Positions 35,610-43,719 of a DNA stretch of 64,000 nt are shown here, one piece after another. The stretch spans positions 791,898 through 855,897 of the forward strand of contig NZ_BNAS01000001.1 of the NCBI RefSeq assembly GCF_014653785.1, in the 5' to 3' direction. How positions within the stretch are numbered: position 1 is the stretch's first letter; each line of letters begins with the position of its first letter. This stretch comes from Promicromonospora soli (lineage in GTDB: Bacteria; Actinomycetota; Actinomycetes; Actinomycetales; Cellulomonadaceae). The notes below the pieces were generated by a model that was given only the letters and a program-made list of their open reading frames with translations, made no database searches and was not told the origin of the DNA. The translations under genes and the position numbers were made by a program.

Positions 35610-36371
35610 TCAGCGCTCGGGACGGCGCGCCACGGCCCAGCGGAAGGCGTTCATGAGCCGGTAGCTGCCGTCCGGCCTGCGGAACGGCGCGGCGGCCTGG
35701 CGCACGACGGGCGCGAGGTCCGCGATCGTCGAGGCGTCCTCGCCGAAGAGGATCCCGCGCACCAGGTCCGTGTCGCGACGGGCGGTCCACGGCACAGGCA
35801 CGACTCCGTCGTCGAGCACGTCCCAGCCGGCGCCGCGCAGCGCGTCCGCGAGCCCGCCCTCGACGCGCAGCGGACCGTCCTCGGGCGGCTGCTCGTCGTC
35901 CACCGCCGCGAGTGCGCTGTTGATCACGTCCAGGTCGTTCCGCGCCCGCTCGGCCCACCCGGCGAGGCCGACGACGCCGCCCGGCGCCAGCACGCGGCCG
36001 GCCTCGGCCAGCGCGCGCTCCTGGTCCTCGGCGAACTGGAACGCGTTCACAGCGAGCAGCGCGTCGAAGGCGCCGTCGTCGAACGGCAGGTGCTCGAAGT
36101 CGCCTGCCCGCACATCGGCGCCGACGGCGCGCGCCCGGGCGAGCTCGACCATCCGGGACGCGGGGTCGACGCCGCTGGGCCAGGCGCCCAGCGCCTGGAG
36201 GTGTTCGAGCAGCTCCCCGGTGCCGCAGCCGACGTCGAGCACGCGCGCCCCGGTCCCGATCCGCGCGGCGCGCAGCAGAGGCTCCCACACGGGCCGGGCG
36301 AAGGCGCCCCAGTACCGGCCCCAGTCGTCGGCGACGCTGGACCAAGTGTCGTCCGGGGTCGGCGTCGGCAT
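35610..36371 (-). CDS. class I SAM-dependent methyltransferase
   Basis: 253 residues. Motif I is VLDVGCGTGELLEHL (about residues 44-58), with acidic SGVDPAS after it and a Methyltransf_11-type LAEAGRVLAPGGVVGLAGW further on. The acceptor is unknown. It is divergent from the GH16-like gene, with 45 bases between the start codons. Confidence 0.87.
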   Translation of the reverse strand: MPTPTPDDTWSSVADDWGRYWGAFARPVWEPLLRAARIGTGARVLDVGCGTGELLEHLQALGAWPSGVDPASRMVELARARAVGADVRAGDFEHLPFDDGAFDALLAVNAFQFAEDQERALAEAGRVLAPGGVVGLAGWAERARNDLDVINSALAAVDDEQPPEDGPLRVEGGLADALRGAGWDVLDDGVVPVPWTARRDTDLVRGILFGEDASTIADLAPVVRQAAAPFRRPDGSYRLMNAFRWAVARRPER

Positions 36372-36416
36372 GCTGGGAGATTATCGGAACGGCCGTCCCG
36401 CCGTGAGACTTGCCAC

Positions 36417-37208
36417 ATGCACGACACTCAGGACAGCGGCTCGGCGCGCCGCAGCAAAGAGCTCGCCGACACGTTCGACGAGTCCACGCTCGATACCGAG
36501 CGGTGGGTGGCTCACTATCTGCCGCACTGGACCACGCCCGACCGGTCCGCGGCGAGGTACGACGTCGTTCGCAACGGCCTCCGGCTGCGGATAGACCACG
36601 ACCAGCCGCCCTGGCGGCCCGAGGACGGCGAGATGCGGGTCTCGAACATCCAGACGGGTAGCTGGACCGGCCCCGTCGGCAGCGCGCGCGGCCAGCACCG
36701 GCACCGGCCGGACGGCCTGGTCGTCCGCACCGCGACACCGACCCGGCGGCTGTGGACGCCGTCGTCCGGCGAGGTGGAGGTGGTGGTGAGCGCCTCGCCT
36801 GACCCCACCTGCATGGTCGGGATCTGGCTCGTCGGTTTCGAGGAGAGCTCGCCGGAGGACTCCGGCGAGATCTGCCTGGCCGAGCTCTTCGGCGACAGGC
36901 TGGGGCCGGACGGCTCCACTGTCCGGCTCGGGATCAAGGCACACCATGACCCGCGCCTGGAGACCGACCTGGCCGACGTCCGGCTGCCGATCGACGCCAC
37001 CACCCCGCACTCCTATGCGGCTCGGTGGGACGCGAGCGGCGTCCGCCTGTTCGTCGACGGCGCCGTCGTCCGGACGTCGGCCCAGGTCCTTGCCTATCCC
37101 TTGCAGCTCATGATCGACCTGTTCGAGTTCCCGGCGGGCCCGCGCAGCCTCAGCGACTACCCCAAGACCGCGGTGGTCCACTCCGTGGCGGGAACCACCG
37201 GCCCGTGA
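36417..37208 (+). CDS. GH16-like concanavalin-fold protein with altered active site
   Basis: 263 residues, no signal peptide, so it is probably cytoplasmic. It has the beta-sandwich layout of family 16 glycoside hydrolases (FDESTLDTERW at the N-terminus; SYAARWDASGVRLFVDG near the C-terminus). The catalytic stretch reads GEICLAELFG: the two glutamates fall at 151 and 156, but the Asp of the usual ExDxxE is Cys153. Activity may be reduced or changed. The ATG at 36417 is the first start near the domain. Confidence 0.65.
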   Translation: MHDTQDSGSARRSKELADTFDESTLDTERWVAHYLPHWTTPDRSAARYDVVRNGLRLRIDHDQPPWRPEDGEMRVSNIQTGSWTGPVGSARGQHRHRPDGLVVRTATPTRRLWTPSSGEVEVVVSASPDPTCMVGIWLVGFEESSPEDSGEICLAELFGDRLGPDGSTVRLGIKAHHDPRLETDLADVRLPIDATTPHSYAARWDASGVRLFVDGAVVRTSAQVLAYPLQLMIDLFEFPAGPRSLSDYPKTAVVHSVAGTTGP

Positions 37209-37214
37209 GCTGTC

Positions 37215-37859
37215 TCAGCCGATGACGCGCGGCGCCCGGGCCAGGTTCGCCCGGAGCTCCTCGGCGTTCTGGCGGGTCACGTAGGCGGGCCGGTCACGCT
37301 CGACGCGCCAGGACTCGCTGAGCGGGCCGGCGCTGACGGTGTCGAAGCCTGCCGCGTCGTAGAAACTGGTGACGAAGTCGATGGCCTCCGGGTAGTCGCT
37401 CGCCGTGGCCAGGGCGCGGCGGTTCTCCGTTCCCGCCGGCGAACCGTCGGTCGTGATGTGGGAGGCCACGATGTGGTTGAAGGCCTTGGCGACCTTCGAG
37501 GTGGGCAGGTGCTTCTGCAGCAGGCCGGAGGAGGTCTCCTCGCCGCGGTCCAGCGCCTCGATGTGGCCGTCGCGCTCCCAGTAGTAGTTGTTCGCGTCGA
37601 GCACGATCTTCCCGTCCAGCGGCTCGACCGGGATGTCGCGGTACGCCCGCAGCGGCACGGCCACCTGGACCACGTCCGCTGCCGCGGCGGCCTCCTCCGC
37701 CGTCGCCGCCCGGGCCTGCGGCCCCAGCTCCGCGATGAGGTCCGCGAGGGTCTCGGGACCGCGCGAGTTGGCGATCACGACCTCATAGCCCTGCGCGATC
37801 GCCGCGCGGGCGACGTGGCTGCCGATGTTTCCTGCTCCGATGATGCCGAGTGTGGTCAT
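37215..37859 (-). CDS. NADP/F420-type reductase (NAD-binding, NPD family)
   Basis: 214 residues. GIIGAGNIGSHVARAAI is the dinucleotide fold, followed by VVIANSRGPETLADLI and LDANNYYWERDG, typical of the coenzyme F420-dependent NADP oxidoreductase / predicted dinucleotide-binding family. It may carry out hydride transfer between NADPH and another cofactor or substrate. ATG 37859 was chosen as the start right before the Rossmann strand. It is divergent from the TetR regulator 80 bases away. Confidence 0.85.
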   Translation of the reverse strand: MTTLGIIGAGNIGSHVARAAIAQGYEVVIANSRGPETLADLIAELGPQARAATAEEAAAAADVVQVAVPLRAYRDIPVEPLDGKIVLDANNYYWERDGHIEALDRGEETSSGLLQKHLPTSKVAKAFNHIVASHITTDGSPAGTENRRALATASDYPEAIDFVTSFYDAAGFDTVSAGPLSESWRVERDRPAYVTRQNAEELRANLARAPRVIG

Positions 37860-37907
37860 ATGCGCGCCAACCCCCAAAACGGGCGCCGCATTCCGGCCGC
37901 ACTCAGG

Positions 37908-37932
37908 TCGTACGTCACAGGCGTTCGTACGA
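37908..37932. promoter_or_regulatory. paired CGTACG sites between reductase and TetR genes
   Basis: Two CGTACG hexamers (37909-37914 and 37926-37931), each within a TCGTACG context, centred 17 bases apart in the divergent promoter region. This is a plausible TetR operator that would control both genes. Confidence 0.45.
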
Positions 37933-37939
37933 TGCGTCC

Positions 37940-38557
37940 ATGACGAACGGCGATGCGGGACCCCACGAGCGGTCGTACCGGAAGGGCCCGGAGCGGCGCG
38001 CGCAGATCCTCCTCAGCGCCATGGAGCTGTTCGCCGAGCGTGGGGTCGGCGCCTCGCTACGCGCGATCGGCGAGGCGATCGGCGTCTCGCATGCCGCCCT
38101 GCGCTACTACTTCGCCAACCGCGACGAGCTCCTCGTAGAGGTCTACCGGACGCACGAGGCCAGGGTGCACAAGGCGCAGGCGCACGAGGGTTCGGCGGGC
38201 AGCGAGGTGTCGGCCGTGGCGATGATGGAGAACAGCGCCGAGCGGAACCGCTCGATCCCCGGCCTCGTCGAGCTGTACGCCACGCTGACGACCGACGCCC
38301 TGCAGGAGCAGCAGCACCCGGCGACGCGCGAGTTCGTGCAGGCGCGGTACCGGCGCGTGCGGGCGGACCTCGCGGAGCGGGTCCGGGCCGGGCAGCGCTC
38401 CGGCGCGATAGCGGCCGACGTCGACCCGGACGACGCCGCCGCGCTCGTCGTGGCCGCCTCCGACGGTCTGCAGCTGCAATGGCTGCTCGACCCCGACGCC
38501 GTCGACGTCCGCCGTTCGCTGGAGGTGCTGGAGCGGCTCCTGCCCGGCGCACGCTGA
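37940..38557 (+). CDS. TetR-family transcriptional regulator
   Basis: 205 residues. The N-terminal HTH runs from RRAQILLSAMELFAERGVGA to VSHAALRYYFANRDEL. The C-terminal ligand domain ends with a helix rich in Leu/Arg. The ATG at 37940 is eight bases after the paired CGTACG sites. It probably represses itself and the divergent NADP reductase. Its stop is directly adjacent to the convergent oxidoreductase stop. Confidence 0.9.
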   Translation: MTNGDAGPHERSYRKGPERRAQILLSAMELFAERGVGASLRAIGEAIGVSHAALRYYFANRDELLVEVYRTHEARVHKAQAHEGSAGSEVSAVAMMENSAERNRSIPGLVELYATLTTDALQEQQHPATREFVQARYRRVRADLAERVRAGQRSGAIAADVDPDDAAALVVAASDGLQLQWLLDPDAVDVRRSLEVLERLLPGAR

Positions 38558-39706
38558 CTACTCCACGGTCGCGACGGTCGGGTCCCACTCCTCCGGCAGC
38601 GGCTCGATCGGCCCCAGTGCGGAGGCGATCTCGACCGGCCGGCCGCCTGCGGCTGCGTCCCGGACTGCAAGCAGGATGTCCAGCACGTGCGCGGCGACCG
38701 CACCCGACGCGCGCTCGGTGCCGCCGTCGCGGATCGAACGCACGAGGTCGACCACGCCGGCGCCGCGACCGAAGTCGGGGCCTAGACCAGGGCCGACGGC
38801 AGGAAGCCTCGTCGGCTCGTCGAGCCCGTACCGCCACACGGTCGAGGCCCCTTCGAAGTCGTTCGGGTCGGGCAGGACGATGGTGCCCTCGGTGCCGTTG
38901 ATCTCAACGAACCCGTTCCGGGGCAGCGCGTGCTGGAACGAGAACGTCGACTGCGCCGAGCGCCCCTCGCCGAACTCGATCAGCGCGGCGTGGTGCGTCG
39001 GCACCTGCACGTCGAACACCTCGCCGGCCCTCGGGCCGCTCCCGATCGTGCGGGTCGGGCGGGAGGTGGAGGCCACCGCCTGGACCCGGGTCGCGGAACC
39101 GAAGACGTGCACGAGCGTGGTCACGTAGTACGGGCCCATGTCGAACAGCGGGCCCGCGCCGAGCGCGAACAGGAAGTCGGGGCTCGGGTGCCACGACTCC
39201 GGGCCGGGCACGTGGAACATCGTGGTCGCGGTGAGCGGCTCCCCGATGTCGCCGCGCGTGATCGCCCGGAGCGCGGTCTGGATGCCCGAGCCCAGCACCG
39301 TGTCCGGGGCGCACGCGACGCGCAGGCCGCGCGCCTCGGCGTCCGCCAGCAGCGCTACCGCCGCCTCCCGGTCGAGGGCGAGGGGCTTTTCGCTCCACAC
39401 GTGCTTGCCAGCGGCCAGGATCCGGTGCCCGACCTCGGCGTGCACCGCCGGGACGGTGAGGTTCACGACCACCTCGATGTCCTCGCGGGCCAACAGCTCG
39501 TCCACGCTGCCCGAGGCCGGCACCCCGTATGCCTCCGCCTGGGCGGCGGCGCGGGCCAGGTCGAGGTCCGCGACGAACCGGACGTCGACGTCGGGGAACC
39601 TGGTCAGGTTCTCCAGGTACTGGGTCGAGATGTTGCCGGCGCCGATGATGCCGACGCCGGCCGCCGCTGCTCGGTCCGTTGCGGCTCGGTTCGTCGCGGC
39701 CGTCAT
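38558..39706 (-). CDS. Gfo/Idh/MocA-family sugar oxidoreductase
   Basis: 382 residues. VGIIGAGNISTQYLENLTRF is the Rossmann motif. The hallmark EKPLALD provides the catalytic Lys, and a C-terminal alpha/beta domain has the MGPYYVTTLVHVFG helix of the family. It oxidises a sugar, inositol or derivative with NAD(P). It overlaps the upstream isomerase gene by 4 nt, so the two enzymes act on linked substrates. Confidence 0.92.
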   Translation of the reverse strand: MTAATNRAATDRAAAAGVGIIGAGNISTQYLENLTRFPDVDVRFVADLDLARAAAQAEAYGVPASGSVDELLAREDIEVVVNLTVPAVHAEVGHRILAAGKHVWSEKPLALDREAAVALLADAEARGLRVACAPDTVLGSGIQTALRAITRGDIGEPLTATTMFHVPGPESWHPSPDFLFALGAGPLFDMGPYYVTTLVHVFGSATRVQAVASTSRPTRTIGSGPRAGEVFDVQVPTHHAALIEFGEGRSAQSTFSFQHALPRNGFVEINGTEGTIVLPDPNDFEGASTVWRYGLDEPTRLPAVGPGLGPDFGRGAGVVDLVRSIRDGGTERASGAVAAHVLDILLAVRDAAAGGRPVEIASALGPIEPLPEEWDPTVATVE

Positions 39707-40440
39707 CGGTCGTTCTCCTTCAGCCAGGCCAGCGACTGCGCGATCCCCGCGAACACGTCCCCGGCGTACGCGTCGAACTCGATCACGCGGGTCGCCTGCG
39801 GTGCGGCGGCCAGGACCGCGCCCACGCCCACCTCACCCGATCCGGCCGGCTGCTGCTTGCTCACGTCGCCGTCGAGCGTGCCGTCCTTGACGTGGACGAG
39901 GCGCACGCGCTCGCCCAGCGCGGCGAGCAGCGCCGGGGTGTCGGCGCCGCCGACGCCGGTCCAGTAGGTGTCGACCTCCAGCACGACCTCGGGCGCCAGG
40001 TGCCCGACGAACACCTCCAGTGCGTGCTTGCCCTCGATGCGGGTGCTCAGCTCCCAGCTGTGGTTGTGGTACCCGAACTCGAGGCCGCGCTCGGTGGCCA
40101 GGGTCGCGAGCTTGTTCACGCGCTCGGCGAGCTCCGCCACCTGCTCCGCCGTCTGCCACTGCTCGGCGGCGACGAACGGGTCGATCACGATGGCCATCCC
40201 CAGAGCGGCGGCCGCGTCGAAGATCGCCTGGGGGTTGTCCGACGCCAGGACGGGCGCGTGGCCCGACGGCGCCGTCACGCCTGCCGCGGCGAACGCCCGC
40301 TCGTACTCCTCGGTGCGTTCGTGAAAGGCGTACGGCTCAACATGCTCGAGCCCGATCTGGGCCAGGCGCGCGATGGCGCCGTGCAGGTCTTCGGCAACCG
40401 CGTCTCGAACCGAGTAGAGCTGTACGGATGTCGTCGGCAT
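39703..40440 (-). CDS. sugar phosphate isomerase/epimerase (AP endonuclease 2 fold)
   Basis: 245 residues. A TIM-barrel of the xylose-isomerase-like/IolE family, with metal-ligand motifs YHNHSWEL, LEVDTYWTG and LVHVKDG. It isomerises or epimerises a keto-sugar. The ATG at 40440 follows an AAGGGG site. It is the first gene of the pair with the Gfo/Idh/MocA dehydrogenase, a common arrangement in inositol and rare-sugar catabolism. Confidence 0.9.
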   Translation of the reverse strand: MPTTSVQLYSVRDAVAEDLHGAIARLAQIGLEHVEPYAFHERTEEYERAFAAAGVTAPSGHAPVLASDNPQAIFDAAAALGMAIVIDPFVAAEQWQTAEQVAELAERVNKLATLATERGLEFGYHNHSWELSTRIEGKHALEVFVGHLAPEVVLEVDTYWTGVGGADTPALLAALGERVRLVHVKDGTLDGDVSKQQPAGSGEVGVGAVLAAAPQATRVIEFDAYAGDVFAGIAQSLAWLKENDR

Positions 40441-40645
40441 GGGAACCCCTTCGTTCGGTACGTGTACGACGCGGCGTCCTGCACGGCTGCCACGTCGCAG
40501 CCACGCCCCCAGCGCCGCGCGACGATCGTACCCAGAAATTCTTACAGTGGAAGGTTTTGGGGTTCTCCAGGGCTCGATCCAGGACACGTGGTCGCTCCGC
40601 GGCGTTCTGAGCGTGCTGCTGGCTCGATGGGTGCGTGACCGCGAA

Positions 40646-41362
40646 CTACGTCTGGCCGCCCATCGTCCTCGAGCCCGTGGAGGCGCTCGACCCCCTGATC
40701 AGCCGCACGCAGACGGTGATGACCCACACCCAGAACAGCCCGTAGGGCACGAACCAGAGTCCCTCGACGAACCAGAAGTAACGCGCGAGCACCAGGCCGA
40801 TCCCGATGCCTATCGCGCTCCAGCCGGTCCAGCGTGGCTGGGCGCCCGTGCTGACGATGACCGATCCGGCCGTCAGGCTGAGGCTGGCCAAGGCGAGCCA
40901 GGAGTTGGCGAACCCGATGTTGCCGACGTCGAAGGCGTACGCGGCGAGCGTCTCGTCGATCTCGGTGCCCCGGTGGAACGCAGCGTCCCAGCTGGCGTCC
41001 AGCACACCGTACGCAGCAAGGAGGACGCCCGAGACGAGAGCGATGGTCGAACGCCACGCCGGCTGCCCCTCGGCGCGCTGTAGCAACAGCGCGAGTCCGA
41101 CGACGAACCAGAGGAAGGCCAGGATGCCCAGGCTCGCGGTCGCCTCCGCCGCATCCACCCAGCCCGCGTCAGCGGCACGGAAGAACGTGGCGATGTCGGC
41201 GCCGGCCGCGTCGAGCGGCGGCTCGCCCAGCGAGCTGATCGCGATGATCGGGGTGAAGAGCACGACCACCGATACCAGGCCCGTGATTCCCGTCGCGCGT
41301 TCGAGGCGAGACCATCGCACAGCCTCGGCAGTCGTGTTGAGGCGTTCTCCGACAGGTTCCAT
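40646..41362 (-). CDS. six-span membrane protein of unknown function
   Basis: 238 residues with about six hydrophobic helices, starting with ITGLVSVVVLFTPIIAISSL and ending VWVITVCVRLIRG. The loop after TM1 is acidic. I see no catalytic motif; the composition resembles DUF4386-like or general actinobacterial membrane proteins. ATG 41362 was chosen; GTG 41371 is possible. It is divergent from the HNH gene. The 205-base gap on its 3' side (40441-40645) holds only the isomerase promoter region. Confidence 0.7.
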   Translation of the reverse strand: MEPVGERLNTTAEAVRWSRLERATGITGLVSVVVLFTPIIAISSLGEPPLDAAGADIATFFRAADAGWVDAAEATASLGILAFLWFVVGLALLLQRAEGQPAWRSTIALVSGVLLAAYGVLDASWDAAFHRGTEIDETLAAYAFDVGNIGFANSWLALASLSLTAGSVIVSTGAQPRWTGWSAIGIGIGLVLARYFWFVEGLWFVPYGLFWVWVITVCVRLIRGSSASTGSRTMGGQT

Positions 41363-41557
41363 CTGCACCACCCGCTTCCGTGCCTGACTCGATGCTCACG
41401 CCTCGCACAGGAAAGCGCCATGCATTCGGTAGGTGAATCTCTACGTGACCGTCCTTGCGTGCATCAGCTGGACACGGATCTGGGAGACGCGCCCTAACAC
41501 ACCGGGCACTTCGCGGATGGCAGAAAGACGCGCGGGGTTACGCTCGAGCGCATAGAA

Positions 41558-41573
41558 TCGAACACACGTCCGC
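41558..41573. promoter_or_regulatory. degenerate SOS-box-like palindrome before HNH gene
   Basis: TCGAAC-ACAC-GTCCGC resembles the actinobacterial LexA box TCGAAC-N4-GTTCGA with two mismatches in the right half, five bases before the start codon. DUF222/HNH genes in actinobacteria often carry such boxes. Confidence 0.35.
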
Positions 41574-41577
41574 AGTT

Positions 41578-43398
41578 ATGGCCCGATTGAGTAGTCTTAT
41601 ATCGAGTGAGGAGCTTGCTCATATGTGTGAAGCGCTGTCCGACGAAATCCCGGGCGAACGCGGCGTGCGCAACGGGCCTCTGCTGCGTCTCGTACCTGAC
41701 GACCTGATGCCCTACGACGTCATGCCTGACCGTGCGCCGGACGAGGAGGCGGTGCCGTTCGGGGAGCGGGAACCGTCCGGCGGGCCGGACTGGCCGCCAG
41801 ATGTTGTACCGGTGGTGCTGTGGCCGGTCGACCTGCTGCGGCAGGCGCTGAGCGGTGCGCCCGGGGCGCAGCTGGCCCGGGTCGTCGCCGACGCCGTTGA
41901 CGTGGACGCCGGCCTGCTGGCCGACCTACCCGATGATGCCTTGGGCGACCTGTCAGTCGCGTGCCGCCGCATGCAGTCGTGGGCCGCGGGCATACAGGCG
42001 CGGGTCGTGGCCGAACGCGCGAGCCGTGAGTCCAGCCCGTTGGCGCACGCTTCGCTGGTGGGGCAAGTCACCGGCGAGCTCGCGGTGACCCAGACGGAGG
42101 GGTCCGAGGTGGTCGTCCGGGCGGAGTCGGGTGCGGACCATCCCACGGTGATCGCTGCGCTGACCCGCGGGCGGATCGACGTGAAGAAGGCACACACCCT
42201 GCTGCGCTCCGCCTCGCAGCTGACCCTGGCCGAACGTGCCGAGGCGATCGGCCGGTTCCTGCCTCAGGCCCCGACACGGACCTGGCGGTGGCTGCGAGCC
42301 CGGATGCTCGCCTTCGCCAAGGCCAGGCACGGGTCGGCCGAGACGGCACGGGCCGAGGCGCAGCGACGATGCGTGCAGCTGGACCGAGCGGAGAACGACA
42401 TGGGGTGGGTCTCGGCCTACCTGCCGGCAGTCGACGCGGCAGCAGTATGGGGTGTCGTGGACGACATGGCTCACCAGCTACGCCGCACCGCGGGTGAGGA
42501 CCGCGACCTGGGACAGCTACGCGCGGACTGCCTGACCGGAATCGTCACCGGCCGTCTGCTGCCGGCCGACCGGTTCACCGAGTCGGACGCCACGGGAGGC
42601 ACGGACCCCGACGGCGATCCCGATGGCAGCGCCGACTGCGGCGCGAGCAGCGCCGGCGGCATCGCGAGCGACGACGCGGACGGCCCCGTCTGCACGTGTG
42701 GTGGCCGGGCTCCCGTCCAGGAGGTGACGGTCCGGGTGACGCCGACCCGGCCGGTCGTGCGGGTCACGGTCCCGGCCACTGCGCTCCTGGGTCTGGACGA
42801 CGCTCCCGGTGAGCTGGCCGGGTTCGGGCCCATACCAGCCGACACCGCCCGGTTGATCGCTCAGGACGCGACCTGGCAGCGACTGGTCACCGACCCGGTC
42901 ACCGGGGTGTTGGTCGACCACTCGACAACTACCTACAAGCCCGGCCGGGTGCTACGCGCGGCGGTCGAGGCCAGGGACGGCACCTGCATGTTCCTCACCT
43001 GCGACACCCCGGCCGAACGGTGCGACCTGGACCACGTCGAACCCTTCGACCACGAGAGCACGGGCACAGCCCAGACCCGCGCGCAGAATCTTCAACCCTT
43101 GTGCCGCCGTCACCACTTGCTCAAGACACACGCCGGCTGGGGCGTCGTCCGCGACCCCGTCACCGGTGTGACGACCTGGACCACCCCCACCGGCAGGAAC
43201 CACATCCGGCCACCGACCGTCCTGGACACGCATGTCGGGATCGACCACATCGACCCCGACACGAGCCACCGCCTCACCCTCCGGGCTCTCACCGGCCAAC
43301 GCCCGCCGCGCGGCCACCGGACAACCGAACGGGGCACAGCACCGGCCGGACCCACCGACCCGACCGACTCCGGCCACCACGATCAGCCGCCCTTCTGA
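41578..43398 (+). CDS. DUF222 (13E12 repeat family) HNH endonuclease-like protein
   Basis: 606 residues. DUF222 covers about 90-420. A C-terminal HNH nuclease domain has CDLDHVEPFDH (DH pair) and NLQPLCRRHHLLKTH. A Cys pair CTCGG and acidic spacer lie mid-protein. These proteins occur in many copies in actinobacterial genomes and behave like dispersed or mobile elements. ATG 41578 was chosen; ATG 41623 is possible. The first codons are AT-richer than neighbours. Function is unproven. Confidence 0.88.
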   Translation: MARLSSLISSEELAHMCEALSDEIPGERGVRNGPLLRLVPDDLMPYDVMPDRAPDEEAVPFGEREPSGGPDWPPDVVPVVLWPVDLLRQALSGAPGAQLARVVADAVDVDAGLLADLPDDALGDLSVACRRMQSWAAGIQARVVAERASRESSPLAHASLVGQVTGELAVTQTEGSEVVVRAESGADHPTVIAALTRGRIDVKKAHTLLRSASQLTLAERAEAIGRFLPQAPTRTWRWLRARMLAFAKARHGSAETARAEAQRRCVQLDRAENDMGWVSAYLPAVDAAAVWGVVDDMAHQLRRTAGEDRDLGQLRADCLTGIVTGRLLPADRFTESDATGGTDPDGDPDGSADCGASSAGGIASDDADGPVCTCGGRAPVQEVTVRVTPTRPVVRVTVPATALLGLDDAPGELAGFGPIPADTARLIAQDATWQRLVTDPVTGVLVDHSTTTYKPGRVLRAAVEARDGTCMFLTCDTPAERCDLDHVEPFDHESTGTAQTRAQNLQPLCRRHHLLKTHAGWGVVRDPVTGVTTWTTPTGRNHIRPPTVLDTHVGIDHIDPDTSHRLTLRALTGQRPPRGHRTTERGTAPAGPTDPTDSGHHDQPPF

Positions 43399-43719
43399 CC
43401 TGGGGCGCCCTTGCCGGCGTCAGCGCGACGCCCGGGCCTCCAACCACCAAGCCATCCGGCCGCCACCGTACCTGGCCCGACGGCAGGGGCGTGCGCCTCG
43501 ACGTCCTCGGCCCCGACGATGGCACCGCCCGCTGCGCCGTTGTCGACGACCGACCGGGTCGACGTCGTGGACGGTGCCGACCGGCTCTCGCTCAGCTGGG
43601 GTGTCGAACCCGGACATGCTCGGGCGTGGCGAGCGAGGTCCATCGCCCGCCGTGCGCCAGGTCGGCGCGGACTGCCAGGGGCTGTCCGGCCCGACCGGGT
43701 CCAGGAGCTCCCGAGCCAG
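43399..43719. other. 321-base interval with no recognised gene
   Basis: This lies between the HNH gene and the alpha-galactosidase stop. Two frames contain fragments with a protein-like flavour (GVRLDVLGPDDGTARCAVVD and then VDGADRLSLSWGVEPG in another frame). They may be a frameshifted remnant, but I cannot assign a family. Confidence 0.3.
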
